A stretch of DNA of 64,000 nucleotides from UBA7398 sp964632545 (GCA_964632545.1 CAZWBQ010000005.1:21145-85144), one strand, 5' to 3'. Positions 7,817 to 15,541 are shown, counted from the stretch's first letter. Program-made: numbers and translations. Notes: generated by a model from the sequence alone, not told the origin.

Positions 7817-9504
7817 AAAATCTAATGAGCAAGAAAAATAAAGTCATTGCCTTCTTGGCATCAACATCGCTAGTAACTATGACAATGGTTGCGCTCCCAA
7901 GTGCAGCACATGCCGCAGATCCAACTTGTACAAACCTTGTTGTTATCACGCAATGCGTTGGTGCAACATCTGATGGCGCACCGTATGTTGTACAAGTTCC
8001 AGCAAAATTTACTGGAACGCTATTTCTATTTTCACACGGATACCGTCACTTTGTTGACATTCCTGCCGGAATTCCACTTGTTGGCGGCTACACCGTAACT
8101 AACACACCACAACCAGCTCCTGGTCGTACCGTGGCCGAAATTACTCAGGTTGCAACATCCATGCTTGGTAAGGGATATGCAGTTGCGGGTTCTGGCTTTG
8201 CTCGTCAAGGTTGGAACGTTGATAGCGGTTTAAAGACCAACGTCGAGTTAATTGGAATCATCAAAAAGCAGTTTCCAAAAGTTACCAAGGTTGTTGCTTG
8301 GGGCGAATCACTTGGTGGATTTATTACCCAAGCGCTCGCTGAAAAGTATCCAACCCTGGTAAACGCCGCTGCGCCGCTATGTATGGCAGCTGGATCTGTT
8401 GAAGCTGAATTAACAATGGCTGGCGATGCGATTTGGGGCTTGAAGACTTTCTTCGATCCAACAATTGTGGGCAGTAATTACGCAGCTGGTGCTGCCGGTT
8501 ATGCGCAAGCAATGGGCGATATCGTAAAAGTTCTTACAGTATTAGGAACTTTGCAAGCTGCAATTGCTGCAAACCCAACTGCACCTGCATGGCCAGCAAC
8601 TTCAAAAGTGCCGGACTCAATTAAGGCAATTCCATCTCGCTCCGCACTTGTATTAGTCGGCGTGATGTCTGGAATTCCAACTCAGAGTTCCCACTTTGAT
8701 AACTCAACTGGTCCTGGCGACCCAACATCGTCTGCCGCTGCAGCATCTGCTTATGTTTCATTTGCAGCTGCAATTTCGCCAGCGCTCGGTACTCTAGAAA
8801 ATATTGCTACCTCAGCAATTTTAGGCATCATGGCAACTTACGATGTTGAATTGCAAACTGGCGGCACAGTATTTGATAACACAAAGACTGATTACGCGGC
8901 TCGTTTAGGTAGCGATCTTTATACCTATGGCTCTGCGCTAAGCGGTCTTGATGCAGCAAGTGGAATGTTGGCTTACTTAAGCCCACTTAATCCAGCTGCA
9001 CCACGTGTAACAGGTAACGCAAAAGCAATTGAAAAGTTGCACGCCCTGGTATCACATACTGGAAAAATTAATGTGCCAACAATTGCATTAGGCGCGGTTG
9101 CAGATCCAGCAACTCCACTAGGCAACGTGCAATGGTTAGCAGATCGTGCTGCAGAACAATTAACTGTTTCACGTGCTGCAGCTAAAGCTGCTTACTTAGC
9201 TGGTGGCACATATGTAAAGCCAACTAGCAACTTCATGGCGATTTTGCAGAAGACTCCTGCCAAGTACTCAAAGTACTCGGCTACTGGATCTCCTGATACA
9301 ACGCCTGCTGCTGCAAATGGCACAACACATTGCAACACCACACCTGCTCAGAATTTAGCAATTGCAGATTTAGCTTATGCAGCTGCTAATACTGGACAAC
9401 TAGTTGTTGGCGGAAAGTTGCTTACAACTCTCCGTAAAGCTGGCGGTCTTTCATACGACCCTGGCTTCAAAGCGCCACTACTTAAGTTCTATAACCAAGG
9501 TTAA
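7813..9504 (+). CDS. Secreted alpha/beta-hydrolase (putative esterase/peptidase), coupled to the Liv importer
   Basis: A 563-residue exported protein: a signal peptide ends at AAHAAD near residue 35, and the mature part has an alpha/beta-hydrolase fold. FLFSHGYR near residue 75 would form the oxyanion region; GESLGG places the nucleophile at Ser166, VADPATPLGN gives a likely Asp431 and TTHCNTTPAQ a likely His506, a complete triad in the right order. A large, Ala-rich region of about 200 residues between Ser and Asp is probably a lid domain. The substrate is unknown. Its ATG overlaps the binding-protein stop (ATGA), which suggests it releases the solute taken up by the importer; this is inference. 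An in-frame ATG at 7825 is an alternative start. Confidence 0.7.
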   Translation: MKNLMSKKNKVIAFLASTSLVTMTMVALPSAAHAADPTCTNLVVITQCVGATSDGAPYVVQVPAKFTGTLFLFSHGYRHFVDIPAGIPLVGGYTVTNTPQPAPGRTVAEITQVATSMLGKGYAVAGSGFARQGWNVDSGLKTNVELIGIIKKQFPKVTKVVAWGESLGGFITQALAEKYPTLVNAAAPLCMAAGSVEAELTMAGDAIWGLKTFFDPTIVGSNYAAGAAGYAQAMGDIVKVLTVLGTLQAAIAANPTAPAWPATSKVPDSIKAIPSRSALVLVGVMSGIPTQSSHFDNSTGPGDPTSSAAAASAYVSFAAAISPALGTLENIATSAILGIMATYDVELQTGGTVFDNTKTDYAARLGSDLYTYGSALSGLDAASGMLAYLSPLNPAAPRVTGNAKAIEKLHALVSHTGKINVPTIALGAVADPATPLGNVQWLADRAAEQLTVSRAAAKAAYLAGGTYVKPTSNFMAILQKTPAKYSKYSATGSPDTTPAAANGTTHCNTTPAQNLAIADLAYAAANTGQLVVGGKLLTTLRKAGGLSYDPGFKAPLLKFYNQG

Positions 9505-9527
9505 TAGAACTTAATCGAACCGATCAT

Positions 9528-9559
9528 GTGAAGGGGCCTAGGAAACTAGGCCCCTTCAC
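9528..9559 (+). terminator. Strong hairpin ending the alr-liv-hydrolase operon
   Basis: A perfect 14-base-pair stem, GTGAAGGGGCCTAG (9528-9541) with CTAGGCCCCTTCAC (9546-9559), closed by a GAAA tetraloop. No run of T follows, so it may end transcription less cleanly than a classic intrinsic terminator or may protect an mRNA 3' end. It begins 23 bases after the hydrolase stop. Confidence 0.8.
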
Positions 9560-9567
9560 TATTTGGG

Positions 9568-9573
9568 TAACCT
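9568..9573 (+). promoter_or_regulatory. -10 box of a predicted leaderless promoter for tsaE
   Basis: TAACCT, then 6 bases, then the GTG start of tsaE at 9580. That distance puts the transcription start on or beside the start codon, and no ribosome site is visible. The matching -35 position falls inside the preceding terminator hairpin and has no clear hexamer. Confidence 0.5.
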
Positions 9574-9579
9574 TCGCAA

Positions 9580-10026
9580 GTGATTGAGATTTCCTCTCCT
9601 GCGGCAATGCGCGAATTTGGCGCATCACTTGGAGCGCAATTGCGTGCCGGTGATTTAATAGTTTTACAAGGGCCACTTGGCGCTGGAAAGACCGCGCTAA
9701 CTCAAGGAATTGGCAGCGCGTTAGGTTTTGATCAAATAACTTCACCAACTTTTGTAATCTCGAGAGTTCATAACGGCGCACTTCCATTAATTCACGTAGA
9801 CGCTTATCGCTTACTTGGCAACGCAAATTCTGCTTTTGAGTTTGATGATCTAGATTTAGCAACCCAACGCGAAAGCGCCGTCACCGTTATTGAATGGGGC
9901 GCTGAAGTAGCGCTGCGATTAGGCGAAGATTATTTACTTCTCGATATTACATACGGCAATAGCGATGATGCACGAACTATCAAAATATCTAAATTTGGCG
10001 CTCGTTGGAATGAAGTAAAGCTATGA
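9580..10026 (+). CDS. tsaE: tRNA t6A synthesis ATPase TsaE
   Basis: TsaE is the P-loop ATPase that supports the TsaB-TsaD complex in forming N6-threonylcarbamoyladenosine at position 37 of ANN-decoding tRNAs. The 148-residue protein has Walker A GPLGAGKTALTQG near residue 31, the SPTFVISR switch region and the HVDAYRL motif. It starts with GTG and lies directly behind a -10-like box. Its end overlaps tsaB (ATGA), the start of a four-gene operon tsaE-tsaB-rimI-tsaD. Confidence 0.95.
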   Translation: MIEISSPAAMREFGASLGAQLRAGDLIVLQGPLGAGKTALTQGIGSALGFDQITSPTFVISRVHNGALPLIHVDAYRLLGNANSAFEFDDLDLATQRESAVTVIEWGAEVALRLGEDYLLLDITYGNSDDARTIKISKFGARWNEVKL

Positions 10027-10592
10027 GCGCATTAGTTATAGATACTGCGACCGATAGAACTTCGGTAGGAATTTTTAAAGATGGCGTTGAAGTTTTTTAC
10101 GCTTTTCATGATGGCGCAATGGCCCATGGCGAAGCGCTCCCGAAGTTAGTTTCGGATGGTTTAAAAACAGAGCTAAATATTTCGCAAGTAATTGTCGGAA
10201 TGGGGCCAGGTCCGTTCACGGGACTTCGAGTCGGTATTGTTTTTGCGCAGACTTTTGCAACCGCAAGAAATATTCCTTGGGTAGGAGTTTCTACACTTGA
10301 TGCAATTGCGCTTGGTATTAGAGAGAATGAATTTATTGTGGCCTCCAATGCGCGTCGAAAAGAGATTTACTGGGCTAAGTACTTAAATGGCGTAAGAACA
10401 ATTGGACCATTAGTTGCAAAACCAGAAGCGCTTACAGAATATCGTGAGCCAAAATTTGGATTTGGGTTTACTAGCGAACTTTCACCGCACCCCAAAGATT
10501 TACTTAAACTCTCCAGTGAAATTAAAAATCATCATTTAGAGCCAATGTATTTGCGAAACCCAGATGCAGTTCCAACGATAGAGCGCAAATGA
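10023..10592 (+). CDS. tsaB: tRNA t6A synthesis subunit TsaB
   Basis: TsaB is the inactive ASKHA-fold partner of TsaD. The sequence MSALVIDTATDRTSVGI and GMGPGPFTGLRVG are typical, and the dimer-forming half is present. At 189 residues it is somewhat shorter than the usual 210-230, mainly in the C-terminal half. It overlaps both neighbours by 4 bases (ATGA junctions). Confidence 0.93.
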   Translation: MSALVIDTATDRTSVGIFKDGVEVFYAFHDGAMAHGEALPKLVSDGLKTELNISQVIVGMGPGPFTGLRVGIVFAQTFATARNIPWVGVSTLDAIALGIRENEFIVASNARRKEIYWAKYLNGVRTIGPLVAKPEALTEYREPKFGFGFTSELSPHPKDLLKLSSEIKNHHLEPMYLRNPDAVPTIERK

Positions 10593-11044
10593 TTACATAT
10601 CGTGAGATGGTGATTTTTGATTTAGGAGCAGTGCAAGCAATGGAGCGCGCGGTTTATCCTGACGATGCTTGGTCGTTAGCGCAATTTAAAGAGGAGTTAG
10701 CTGGAGCGCCGCGGAATCGTTTCTATATCGTTGCATGCGAAGGCCAAGAGATTGTCGGCTACGCGGGTATCGCGATTACTCAAGACGTTGCCGATATTCA
10801 TACGCTGACGGTCGAACCTAATTATCGTCGCCGCGGAATCGGAAAAGAGTTGCTCCATCAGATTGAAGATTGGGCGATCAACCGTGGCGCGCTATCTCTG
10901 ATGCTTGAAATGCGGGTAGGTAATAGCCAAGCGCAACCGCTTTATGAAGCAGCTGGATATCAAGCAATTTCAGAGCGAAAGCATTATTACGGCACTGGAG
11001 TTCATGCCATCATCATGAAGAAATTGGTGCCAGATGAAAAGTGA
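10589..11044 (+). CDS. rimI: Ribosomal-protein alanine N-acetyltransferase RimI
   Basis: A GNAT-fold acetyltransferase of 151 residues that in other bacteria acetylates the N-terminus of ribosomal protein S18. The acetyl-CoA loop is RRRGIGKELL near residue 82; the ending region, LYEAAGYQAISERKHYY, is the RimI hallmark. Its position between tsaB and tsaD matches the order in mycobacteria. It overlaps tsaD by 11 bases. Confidence 0.92.
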   Translation: MITYREMVIFDLGAVQAMERAVYPDDAWSLAQFKEELAGAPRNRFYIVACEGQEIVGYAGIAITQDVADIHTLTVEPNYRRRGIGKELLHQIEDWAINRGALSLMLEMRVGNSQAQPLYEAAGYQAISERKHYYGTGVHAIIMKKLVPDEK

Positions 11045-12071
11045 GCCGCTGATATTAGGAATTGAAACTTCTTGTGATGAGACCGCTGTCGGAATTGTGC
11101 GCGGTCGAACGCTATTAGCAAATGTAATTTCTTCTAGCGTGGAAGAACATGCCCGATTTGGTGGCGTAGTTCCAGAAGTTGCATCTCGTGCACATTTAGA
11201 AGCGATGCAACCTGCAATTGCACAAGCGCTAAAAGAAAGTGGGATTGCGTTAACTGATATTGATGCAGTAGCGGTAACGGCAGGTCCAGGTTTAATTGGG
11301 GCACTTCTTGTTGGCGTATCTGCAGCTTCCGCGCTAGCGCTTGCGTTAGATAAACCGCTATTCGGTGTTAATCATTTGGCATCACATGTTGCAGTCGATG
11401 TATTAACACATTCCAAACCATTGCAACCAACAATTGCACTCTTAGTTAGCGGTGGCCATTCATCGCTTTTAAAAATTGCAGATATAACCGGTGGTATAAC
11501 TTCACTTGGTCAAACCATGGATGATGCCGCTGGTGAAGCATTTGATAAAATTGCGCGGGTGCTTGGTTTAGGTTTTCCAGGAGGCCCACTAATTGATAGC
11601 GATGCAAAAGCTGGTGATCGAAAAGCGATTACGTTCCCACGCGGTTTAACGCAAGCACCTGAAATGTTGACCCATCCCTTTGATTTTTCATTCTCTGGTT
11701 TAAAAACAGCGGTAGCTAGATATGTTGCAGCAACGCCATCCGCAAAACGGGCTGATATTTCAGCTTCGTTCCAAGAAGCAGTTGTCGATGTATTAACCAT
11801 GAAAGCAATCCGGGCATGCAAAGAGACCGGTATCGAATCTTTGGTAATTGCTGGCGGGGTAGCGGCCAATTCCAGGCTCCGCGAGTTAGCGGGCGAACGG
11901 TGCGCCGCCAATGGGATCGAACTTCGGACCCCACCACCTGCTTTATGTACCGATAACGGCGCAATGGTGGCCGCTTTAGGCTCGCTAGCGATGAGTTCTG
12001 GCCGTAAGCCATCGGAGATCGGGATCGCCGCAGCTTCCGCGGTCTCCGTCAGCCAGGCGATCTGGGCGTAA
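11034..12071 (+). CDS. tsaD: tRNA t6A threonylcarbamoyltransferase TsaD
   Basis: The catalytic subunit that transfers threonylcarbamoyl to A37 of tRNA, 345 residues. It begins ILGIETSCDETAVGIV and shows the metal-binding HLASH motif, the SGGHSSL loop, ATP-binding GEAFDKIARVLGLGFPGG and a second AGGVAANSRLRE block. All are canonical. It ends the t6A operon; the groES promoter starts only about 10 bases downstream, with no terminator between, so some read-through into groES is possible. Confidence 0.96.
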   Translation: MKSEPLILGIETSCDETAVGIVRGRTLLANVISSSVEEHARFGGVVPEVASRAHLEAMQPAIAQALKESGIALTDIDAVAVTAGPGLIGALLVGVSAASALALALDKPLFGVNHLASHVAVDVLTHSKPLQPTIALLVSGGHSSLLKIADITGGITSLGQTMDDAAGEAFDKIARVLGLGFPGGPLIDSDAKAGDRKAITFPRGLTQAPEMLTHPFDFSFSGLKTAVARYVAATPSAKRADISASFQEAVVDVLTMKAIRACKETGIESLVIAGGVAANSRLRELAGERCAANGIELRTPPPALCTDNGAMVAALGSLAMSSGRKPSEIGIAAASAVSVSQAIWA

Positions 12072-12080
12072 ATCCTCAAA

Positions 12081-12109
12081 TTGACCCTACGGAATAACCA
12101 TCATAGATT
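12081..12109 (+). promoter_or_regulatory. groES-groEL promoter
   Basis: A -35 TTGACC (12081-12086) and a -10 TAGATT (12104-12109) are separated by 17 bases. The predicted start of transcription, near 12115, falls on the first arm of the CIRCE operator just downstream, the usual arrangement for HrcA repression. Confidence 0.7.
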
Positions 12110-12114
12110 TGGCG

Positions 12115-12141
12115 TTAGCACTCTCAGGTCCACACTGCTAA
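12115..12141 (+). promoter_or_regulatory. CIRCE operator (HrcA binding site) of groES-groEL
   Basis: TTAGCACTC (12115-12123), nine spacer bases, then CACTGCTAA (12133-12141). The consensus is TTAGCACTC-N9-GAGTGCTAA, so the first arm is perfect and the second matches 7 of 9. HrcA would repress here and release on heat stress. hrcA is not in this window. Confidence 0.85.
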
Positions 12142-12211
12142 AGGGCAGGAATTCGGGCCGAGCATAAATTTCTCTAGGCAAACCTAGAAAAGAGATAAAA
12201 GGAGTACATCG

Positions 12212-12505
12212 ATGGCCATTGCCATTAAGCCACTTGAAGATCGTATCGTTGTAAAAACTAACGATGCTGAACAAAAAACCGCTTCCGGTTTGGTAATTCC
12301 AGATACTGCACAAGAGAAGCCACAAGAAGGCACCGTTGTTGCAGTAGGACCAGGTCGTTTTGATGACGGCGTGCGCGTACCAATGGATATCAAAGTCGGC
12401 GATGTTGTTCTATACAGCAAATACGGCGGAACTGAAATCAAACATAGCGGCGAGGAATATTTAGTTCTCTCAGCTCGCGACATTCTCGCAGTAATTGAGA
12501 AGTAG
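12212..12505 (+). CDS. groES: Co-chaperonin GroES
   Basis: The 97-residue lid of the GroEL chaperonin. MAIAIKPLEDRIVVK and KVGDVVLYSKYGGTEIK are conserved; the mobile loop that contacts GroEL lies near residues 18-34. A good ribosome site, AAAGGAG, stands 9 bases before the ATG. The leader of about 97 bases carries the CIRCE operator. groEL follows after two bases. Confidence 0.97.
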   Translation: MAIAIKPLEDRIVVKTNDAEQKTASGLVIPDTAQEKPQEGTVVAVGPGRFDDGVRVPMDIKVGDVVLYSKYGGTEIKHSGEEYLVLSARDILAVIEK

Positions 12506-12507
12506 AA

Positions 12508-14148
12508 ATGGGTAAGAGTTTACATTTCGACGAAGAAGCTCGTCGAGGGATGGAACGCGGTGTCAACATTCTTGCTGACACTGTCAAAGTAACGCTCGGA
12601 CCTAAGGGTCGTAACGTAGTAATTGGTCGCTCTTTTGGTGCGCCAATGATTACCAATGACGGCGTAACTATTGCAAAAGAAATTGAACTTTCTGATCCAG
12701 CTGAAAACATGGGAGCGCAACTTGTTAAACAAGTTGCCGAAAAAACCAATGATGTCGCAGGTGATGGCACCACAACTGCAACCGTATTGGCACAAGCAAT
12801 GGTTAAGGAAGGTCTTCGTAACCTTGCTGCCGGCGCTCAGCCAATGGGAATCAAAATGGGAATCGAAAAGGCAGTAGCCGCAATTGTTGAAAAATTGCAC
12901 GCTAATGCAACCAAGATCTCAGATAAAGATCAGATTGCAAACGTTGCCACAATTTCAGCCCAAGATCGCGCAATCGGTGAGTTAATTGCTGAAGCGATGG
13001 ATAAAGTTGGTAAAGACGGCGTAATCACCGTTGAAGAATCACCAACTACTGGTCTTGAATTGGAATTCACCGAAGGTATGCAATTTGATAAAGGTTATAT
13101 TTCGCAATATTTCGTAACCGATACCGATCGCATGGAAACTGTTTTGGAAGATGCATTTGTACTTATCTCAGGCGGCAAAATCTCAGCGCTAGCTGAACTT
13201 CTGCCAATCTTGGAAAAAGTAGCCCAAACCAGCAAGCCAATGTTGATCATTGCCGAAGATGTTGAAGGCGAAGCGCTTTCGACTCTTGTAGTAAATCGAA
13301 TGCGTGGCGTATTTACCTCTGCTGCTGTTAAGGCCCCAGGTTTTGGCGATCGCCGTAAAGCGATGTTGCAAGATATGGCAATTCTTACTGGTGCAACTGT
13401 AATTACTCCCGAAATCGGTTTGAAGTTAGATCAAGCAGATCTCACAATGCTAGGTAAAGCTCGTCGCATCGTTATTACAAAAGACACCACAACAATCGTT
13501 GATGGTGGCGGCGATAAGGCGGCTGTAGCTGGTCGAGTTAGCGAAATCCGCAAGGAGATTGAAACCACTGATTCCGATTGGGATCGCGAAAAACTACAAG
13601 AGCGCGTTGCAAAACTTGCTGGCGGAGTTTGCGTAATTAAAGTTGGCGCACATACTGAAGTCGAATTGAAAGAGAAGAAGCATCGGTTAGAAGATGCGAT
13701 CTCGGCAACTCGCGCAGCAGTTGAAGAAGGAATTGTGGTTGGCGGTGGCGCTGCACTCGTGCACGCATCTTCCGCTCTCGACAAGGATCTCGGTCTCGAT
13801 GGCGACCAAGCAGTTGGCGTTCGATTAGTTCGCAAAGCTTGCGAAGAACCACTTCGCTGGATCGCTGAAAATGCTGGCCATGAAGGCTATGTTGTTGTAT
13901 CAAAAGTTCGCGCGATGAAACCAAACGAAGGATTCAATGCCGCAACTGATGTTTATGGCGACTTAGTCAAAGATGGCGTAATCGACCCAGTTAAGGTAAC
14001 TCGTTCTGCGCTCGCAAACGCAGCATCGATTGCCGCAATGTTCATTACAACTGAAGCGCTTGTCTTTGAAACTCCAGAAGATAAGAAAGCTGAAGCAGCT
14101 GGAGCTGGCCATGGTCATAGCCACGGTCCAGGTGGACATTCTCATTAA
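12508..14148 (+). CDS. groEL: Chaperonin GroEL with His-rich C-terminus
   Basis: The 60-kDa chaperonin ring subunit, 546 residues. ATP-site motifs KVTLGPKGRNVV, GDGTTTATVLAQ and VEEGIVVGGGAALVH are intact. The C-terminus is GAGHGHSHGPGGHSH, a His/Gly tail in place of the GGM repeats of typical GroEL. A His-rich tail on the groES-linked copy is known from actinobacterial GroEL1 proteins, which have roles beyond general folding and can bind metal; whether a second groEL exists elsewhere cannot be seen here. Confidence 0.97.
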   Translation: MGKSLHFDEEARRGMERGVNILADTVKVTLGPKGRNVVIGRSFGAPMITNDGVTIAKEIELSDPAENMGAQLVKQVAEKTNDVAGDGTTTATVLAQAMVKEGLRNLAAGAQPMGIKMGIEKAVAAIVEKLHANATKISDKDQIANVATISAQDRAIGELIAEAMDKVGKDGVITVEESPTTGLELEFTEGMQFDKGYISQYFVTDTDRMETVLEDAFVLISGGKISALAELLPILEKVAQTSKPMLIIAEDVEGEALSTLVVNRMRGVFTSAAVKAPGFGDRRKAMLQDMAILTGATVITPEIGLKLDQADLTMLGKARRIVITKDTTTIVDGGGDKAAVAGRVSEIRKEIETTDSDWDREKLQERVAKLAGGVCVIKVGAHTEVELKEKKHRLEDAISATRAAVEEGIVVGGGAALVHASSALDKDLGLDGDQAVGVRLVRKACEEPLRWIAENAGHEGYVVVSKVRAMKPNEGFNAATDVYGDLVKDGVIDPVKVTRSALANAASIAAMFITTEALVFETPEDKKAEAAGAGHGHSHGPGGHSH

Positions 14149-14167
14149 TTGAAATAATTAAGGCGTT

Positions 14168-14202
14168 AAAAAACCCGAGTGGATCACCCACTCGGGTTTT
14201 TT
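14168..14202. terminator. Bidirectional terminator between groEL and whiB
   Basis: Stem CCCGAGTGG (14174-14182) with CCACTCGGG (14188-14196), flanked by AAAAAA on the left and TTTTTT on the right. Both strands therefore have a hairpin followed by a T run, so it can end groEL transcription from the left and whiB transcription from the right. Confidence 0.93.
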
Positions 14203-14213
14203 ATTTCAAACTT

Positions 14214-14516
14214 TTATGATGCTGTGAAGATTTTTCGATCTTGAGTACGTTCGATAATTGCAATTCTTTCATCTTCAGTTAAACCGCCCCAGATTCCATA
14301 AGGCTCTTGAACCGCAAGTGCATGAGCGCGGCAGGCAGCCACTACCGGGCAAGTTGCACAGACCGCTTTCGCCGCATTCTCGCGCGCTTTGCGACGGGGG
14401 CCGCGTTCGCCATCTGGATGGAAGAACATCTCGGAAGGTAGATCTCGACAAGCGCCTTGATATTGCCATTCCCATGAATCGGCAATTGGCTTAGGCAACC
14501 TAGAGAGTTCGGACAT
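14214..14516 (-). CDS. WhiB-family Fe-S transcription regulator (WhiB3/WhiD-like)
   Basis: A 100-residue Wbl protein. Four cysteines at 23, 53, 56 and 62 (C-x29-CxxC-x5-C) would hold a 4Fe-4S cluster; GIWGGLTEDER (residues 74-84) is the conserved sigma-factor-contacting turn. FFHPDGERGP and EPYGIWGG resemble the WhiB3/WhiD subgroup best, from memory. The ATG at 14516 is chosen over upstream in-frame codons because a consensus promoter ends 7 bases before it and the family length fits. In M. tuberculosis whiB3 also lies beside groES-groEL1. WhiB3/WhiD proteins sense redox state and control lipid metabolism or spore maturation; the role here is unknown. Confidence 0.92.
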   Translation of the reverse strand: MSELSRLPKPIADSWEWQYQGACRDLPSEMFFHPDGERGPRRKARENAAKAVCATCPVVAACRAHALAVQEPYGIWGGLTEDERIAIIERTQDRKIFTAS

Positions 14517-14523
14517 GAGTGAG

Positions 14524-14552
14524 AATATACAACCGCGCCATAGGTTGTTCAA
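14524..14552 (-). promoter_or_regulatory. whiB promoter, predicted leaderless
   Basis: Read on the minus strand: -35 TTGAAC (14552-14547), 17-base spacer, -10 TATATT (14529-14524), then 7 bases to the ATG at 14516. This is the best promoter in the window, and the spacing means the mRNA should begin at or next to the start codon. Confidence 0.75.
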
Positions 14553-14555
14553 GTC

Positions 14556-14577
14556 TTTGACCCACTTTTGACGCGTT
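14556..14577. promoter_or_regulatory. Tandem 11-base repeats upstream of whiB, possible operator
   Basis: TTTGACCCACT (14556-14566) is followed directly by TTTGACGCGTT (14567-14577); the TTTGACSC core repeats once per helical turn. The repeats abut the upstream edge of the whiB -35 and contain a possible -35 (TTGACG, 14568-14573) for the divergent MerR/CarH-like gene. Head-to-tail 11-base sites are how CarH tetramers bind DNA, so this is a candidate operator. Confidence 0.4.
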
Positions 14578-14617
14578 TCAAGTGGTGAGTTTGCTCTCAA
14601 AGCGAGAGTATTGGCAG

Positions 14618-15520
14618 ATGGCGACCGATAAAGCGGAGTACTACACGGTAGCCGCCGTGGCTCGTCAGATCGGGGTTGCGCCTGCAACTTTGCGGACTTG
14701 GGATCGTCGTTATGGGCTAGGCCCGAGTCGCCACAGTAACGGTAGCCACCGCCGTTATGCCGAGTTAGATCTTGCTCGACTGATTTTGATGCGCAAACTA
14801 ATTACTGCTGGGGTCGCGCCAGCTGAAGCTGCAGTAAAAGCGCTAGCGCTAAAAGTGAATCAGCACTCTGCGAAATTAGTTAAACGCAATTACGCAAAAG
14901 AGAACGCTAACCCTGTAGCGCTAATTGAAACCCTAGTCCGAGCTGCAACCGCGCTCGATTGTGCGCTGGTAAAAGAAATACTTTCTCAGCAAATTAAAAA
15001 ACATGGCGTCACCACAACTTGGCGCGAATTGATTACTCCGGTATTAGTTCAAATTGGAAAAAATTGGGAAAATGGCAAAGACGATATTGAAGTCGAGCAT
15101 ATGCTCAGCGAAGTCTTGCAAGATATCTTGCGCGATAGCAAGGTTAAAATTTCAAAGCCGGTAAATACCCGACCAGTACTTTTAGCTTGTGCTGGCGAGG
15201 AGTTACATACATTGCCATTACATGCGTTAGCTGCCGCGTTAGCCGAACGAAGTATTGAAGTTAATTTTCTTGGTGCACGAACTCCAATTTCGGCGTTATC
15301 TGCAGTAGTTAAACGTTCAGCTCCACCTGCTGTTTTCTTATGGGCAACAATGGCGAGCAATGGTGACCATGAGCTAATTTCTAAGTTACCTAAAATTCGC
15401 CCCACACCAAGGATTCTGCTAGGCGGCCCGGGATGGAAAGTGGAAAATTGCAAAGCTGCCATATTTGTAACCGATTTAGATCAAGCTTGCACCGAAATCA
15501 CGCGGGCAATCGGGGCTTAA
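14618..15520 (+). CDS. MerR-type regulator with a B12-binding-like photoreceptor domain (CarH/LitR-like)
   Basis: A 300-residue protein. Residues 8-75 form a MerR winged helix (YYTVAAVARQIGVAPATLRTWD, then GSHRRY). Residues 100-180 are a helical bundle carrying W150, nine residues, then E160-H161: the Wx9EH motif of CarH/LitR photoreceptors that cap adenosylcobalamin. The C-terminal Rossmann-like domain has GEELHTLP with His197, 36 residues after His161, close to the spacing of the cobalt-ligating His in CarH; the Gly of the usual E/DxHxxG is Pro here. If functional, it would bind AdoCbl, repress in the dark and release DNA in light. The ATG at 14618 is chosen because GCGAGAG lies 9 bases upstream; an in-frame GTG at 14582 is possible. 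It is divergent from whiB. Confidence 0.75.
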   Translation: MATDKAEYYTVAAVARQIGVAPATLRTWDRRYGLGPSRHSNGSHRRYAELDLARLILMRKLITAGVAPAEAAVKALALKVNQHSAKLVKRNYAKENANPVALIETLVRAATALDCALVKEILSQQIKKHGVTTTWRELITPVLVQIGKNWENGKDDIEVEHMLSEVLQDILRDSKVKISKPVNTRPVLLACAGEELHTLPLHALAAALAERSIEVNFLGARTPISALSAVVKRSAPPAVFLWATMASNGDHELISKLPKIRPTPRILLGGPGWKVENCKAAIFVTDLDQACTEITRAIGA

Positions 15521-15529
15521 AACCACCGA

Positions 15530-15535
15530 TAGACT
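15530..15535 (+). promoter_or_regulatory. -10 box of a predicted leaderless promoter for guaB
   Basis: TAGACT followed by 6 bases and the ATG of guaB at 15542. No ribosome site fits in the space, and the same hexamer stands before pcrA. Confidence 0.55.
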
Positions 15536-15541
15536 CACCCA

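Noticed and set aside
11510..12079. 189-codon reverse frame over tsaD
   Set aside because: Complete overlap with a canonical TsaD coding region; composition is that of a shadow frame.
14517..14687. 57-codon N-terminal extension of the WhiB-like protein
   Set aside because: It runs through the consensus promoter and into the divergent gene; the ATG at 14516 gives the normal Wbl length.
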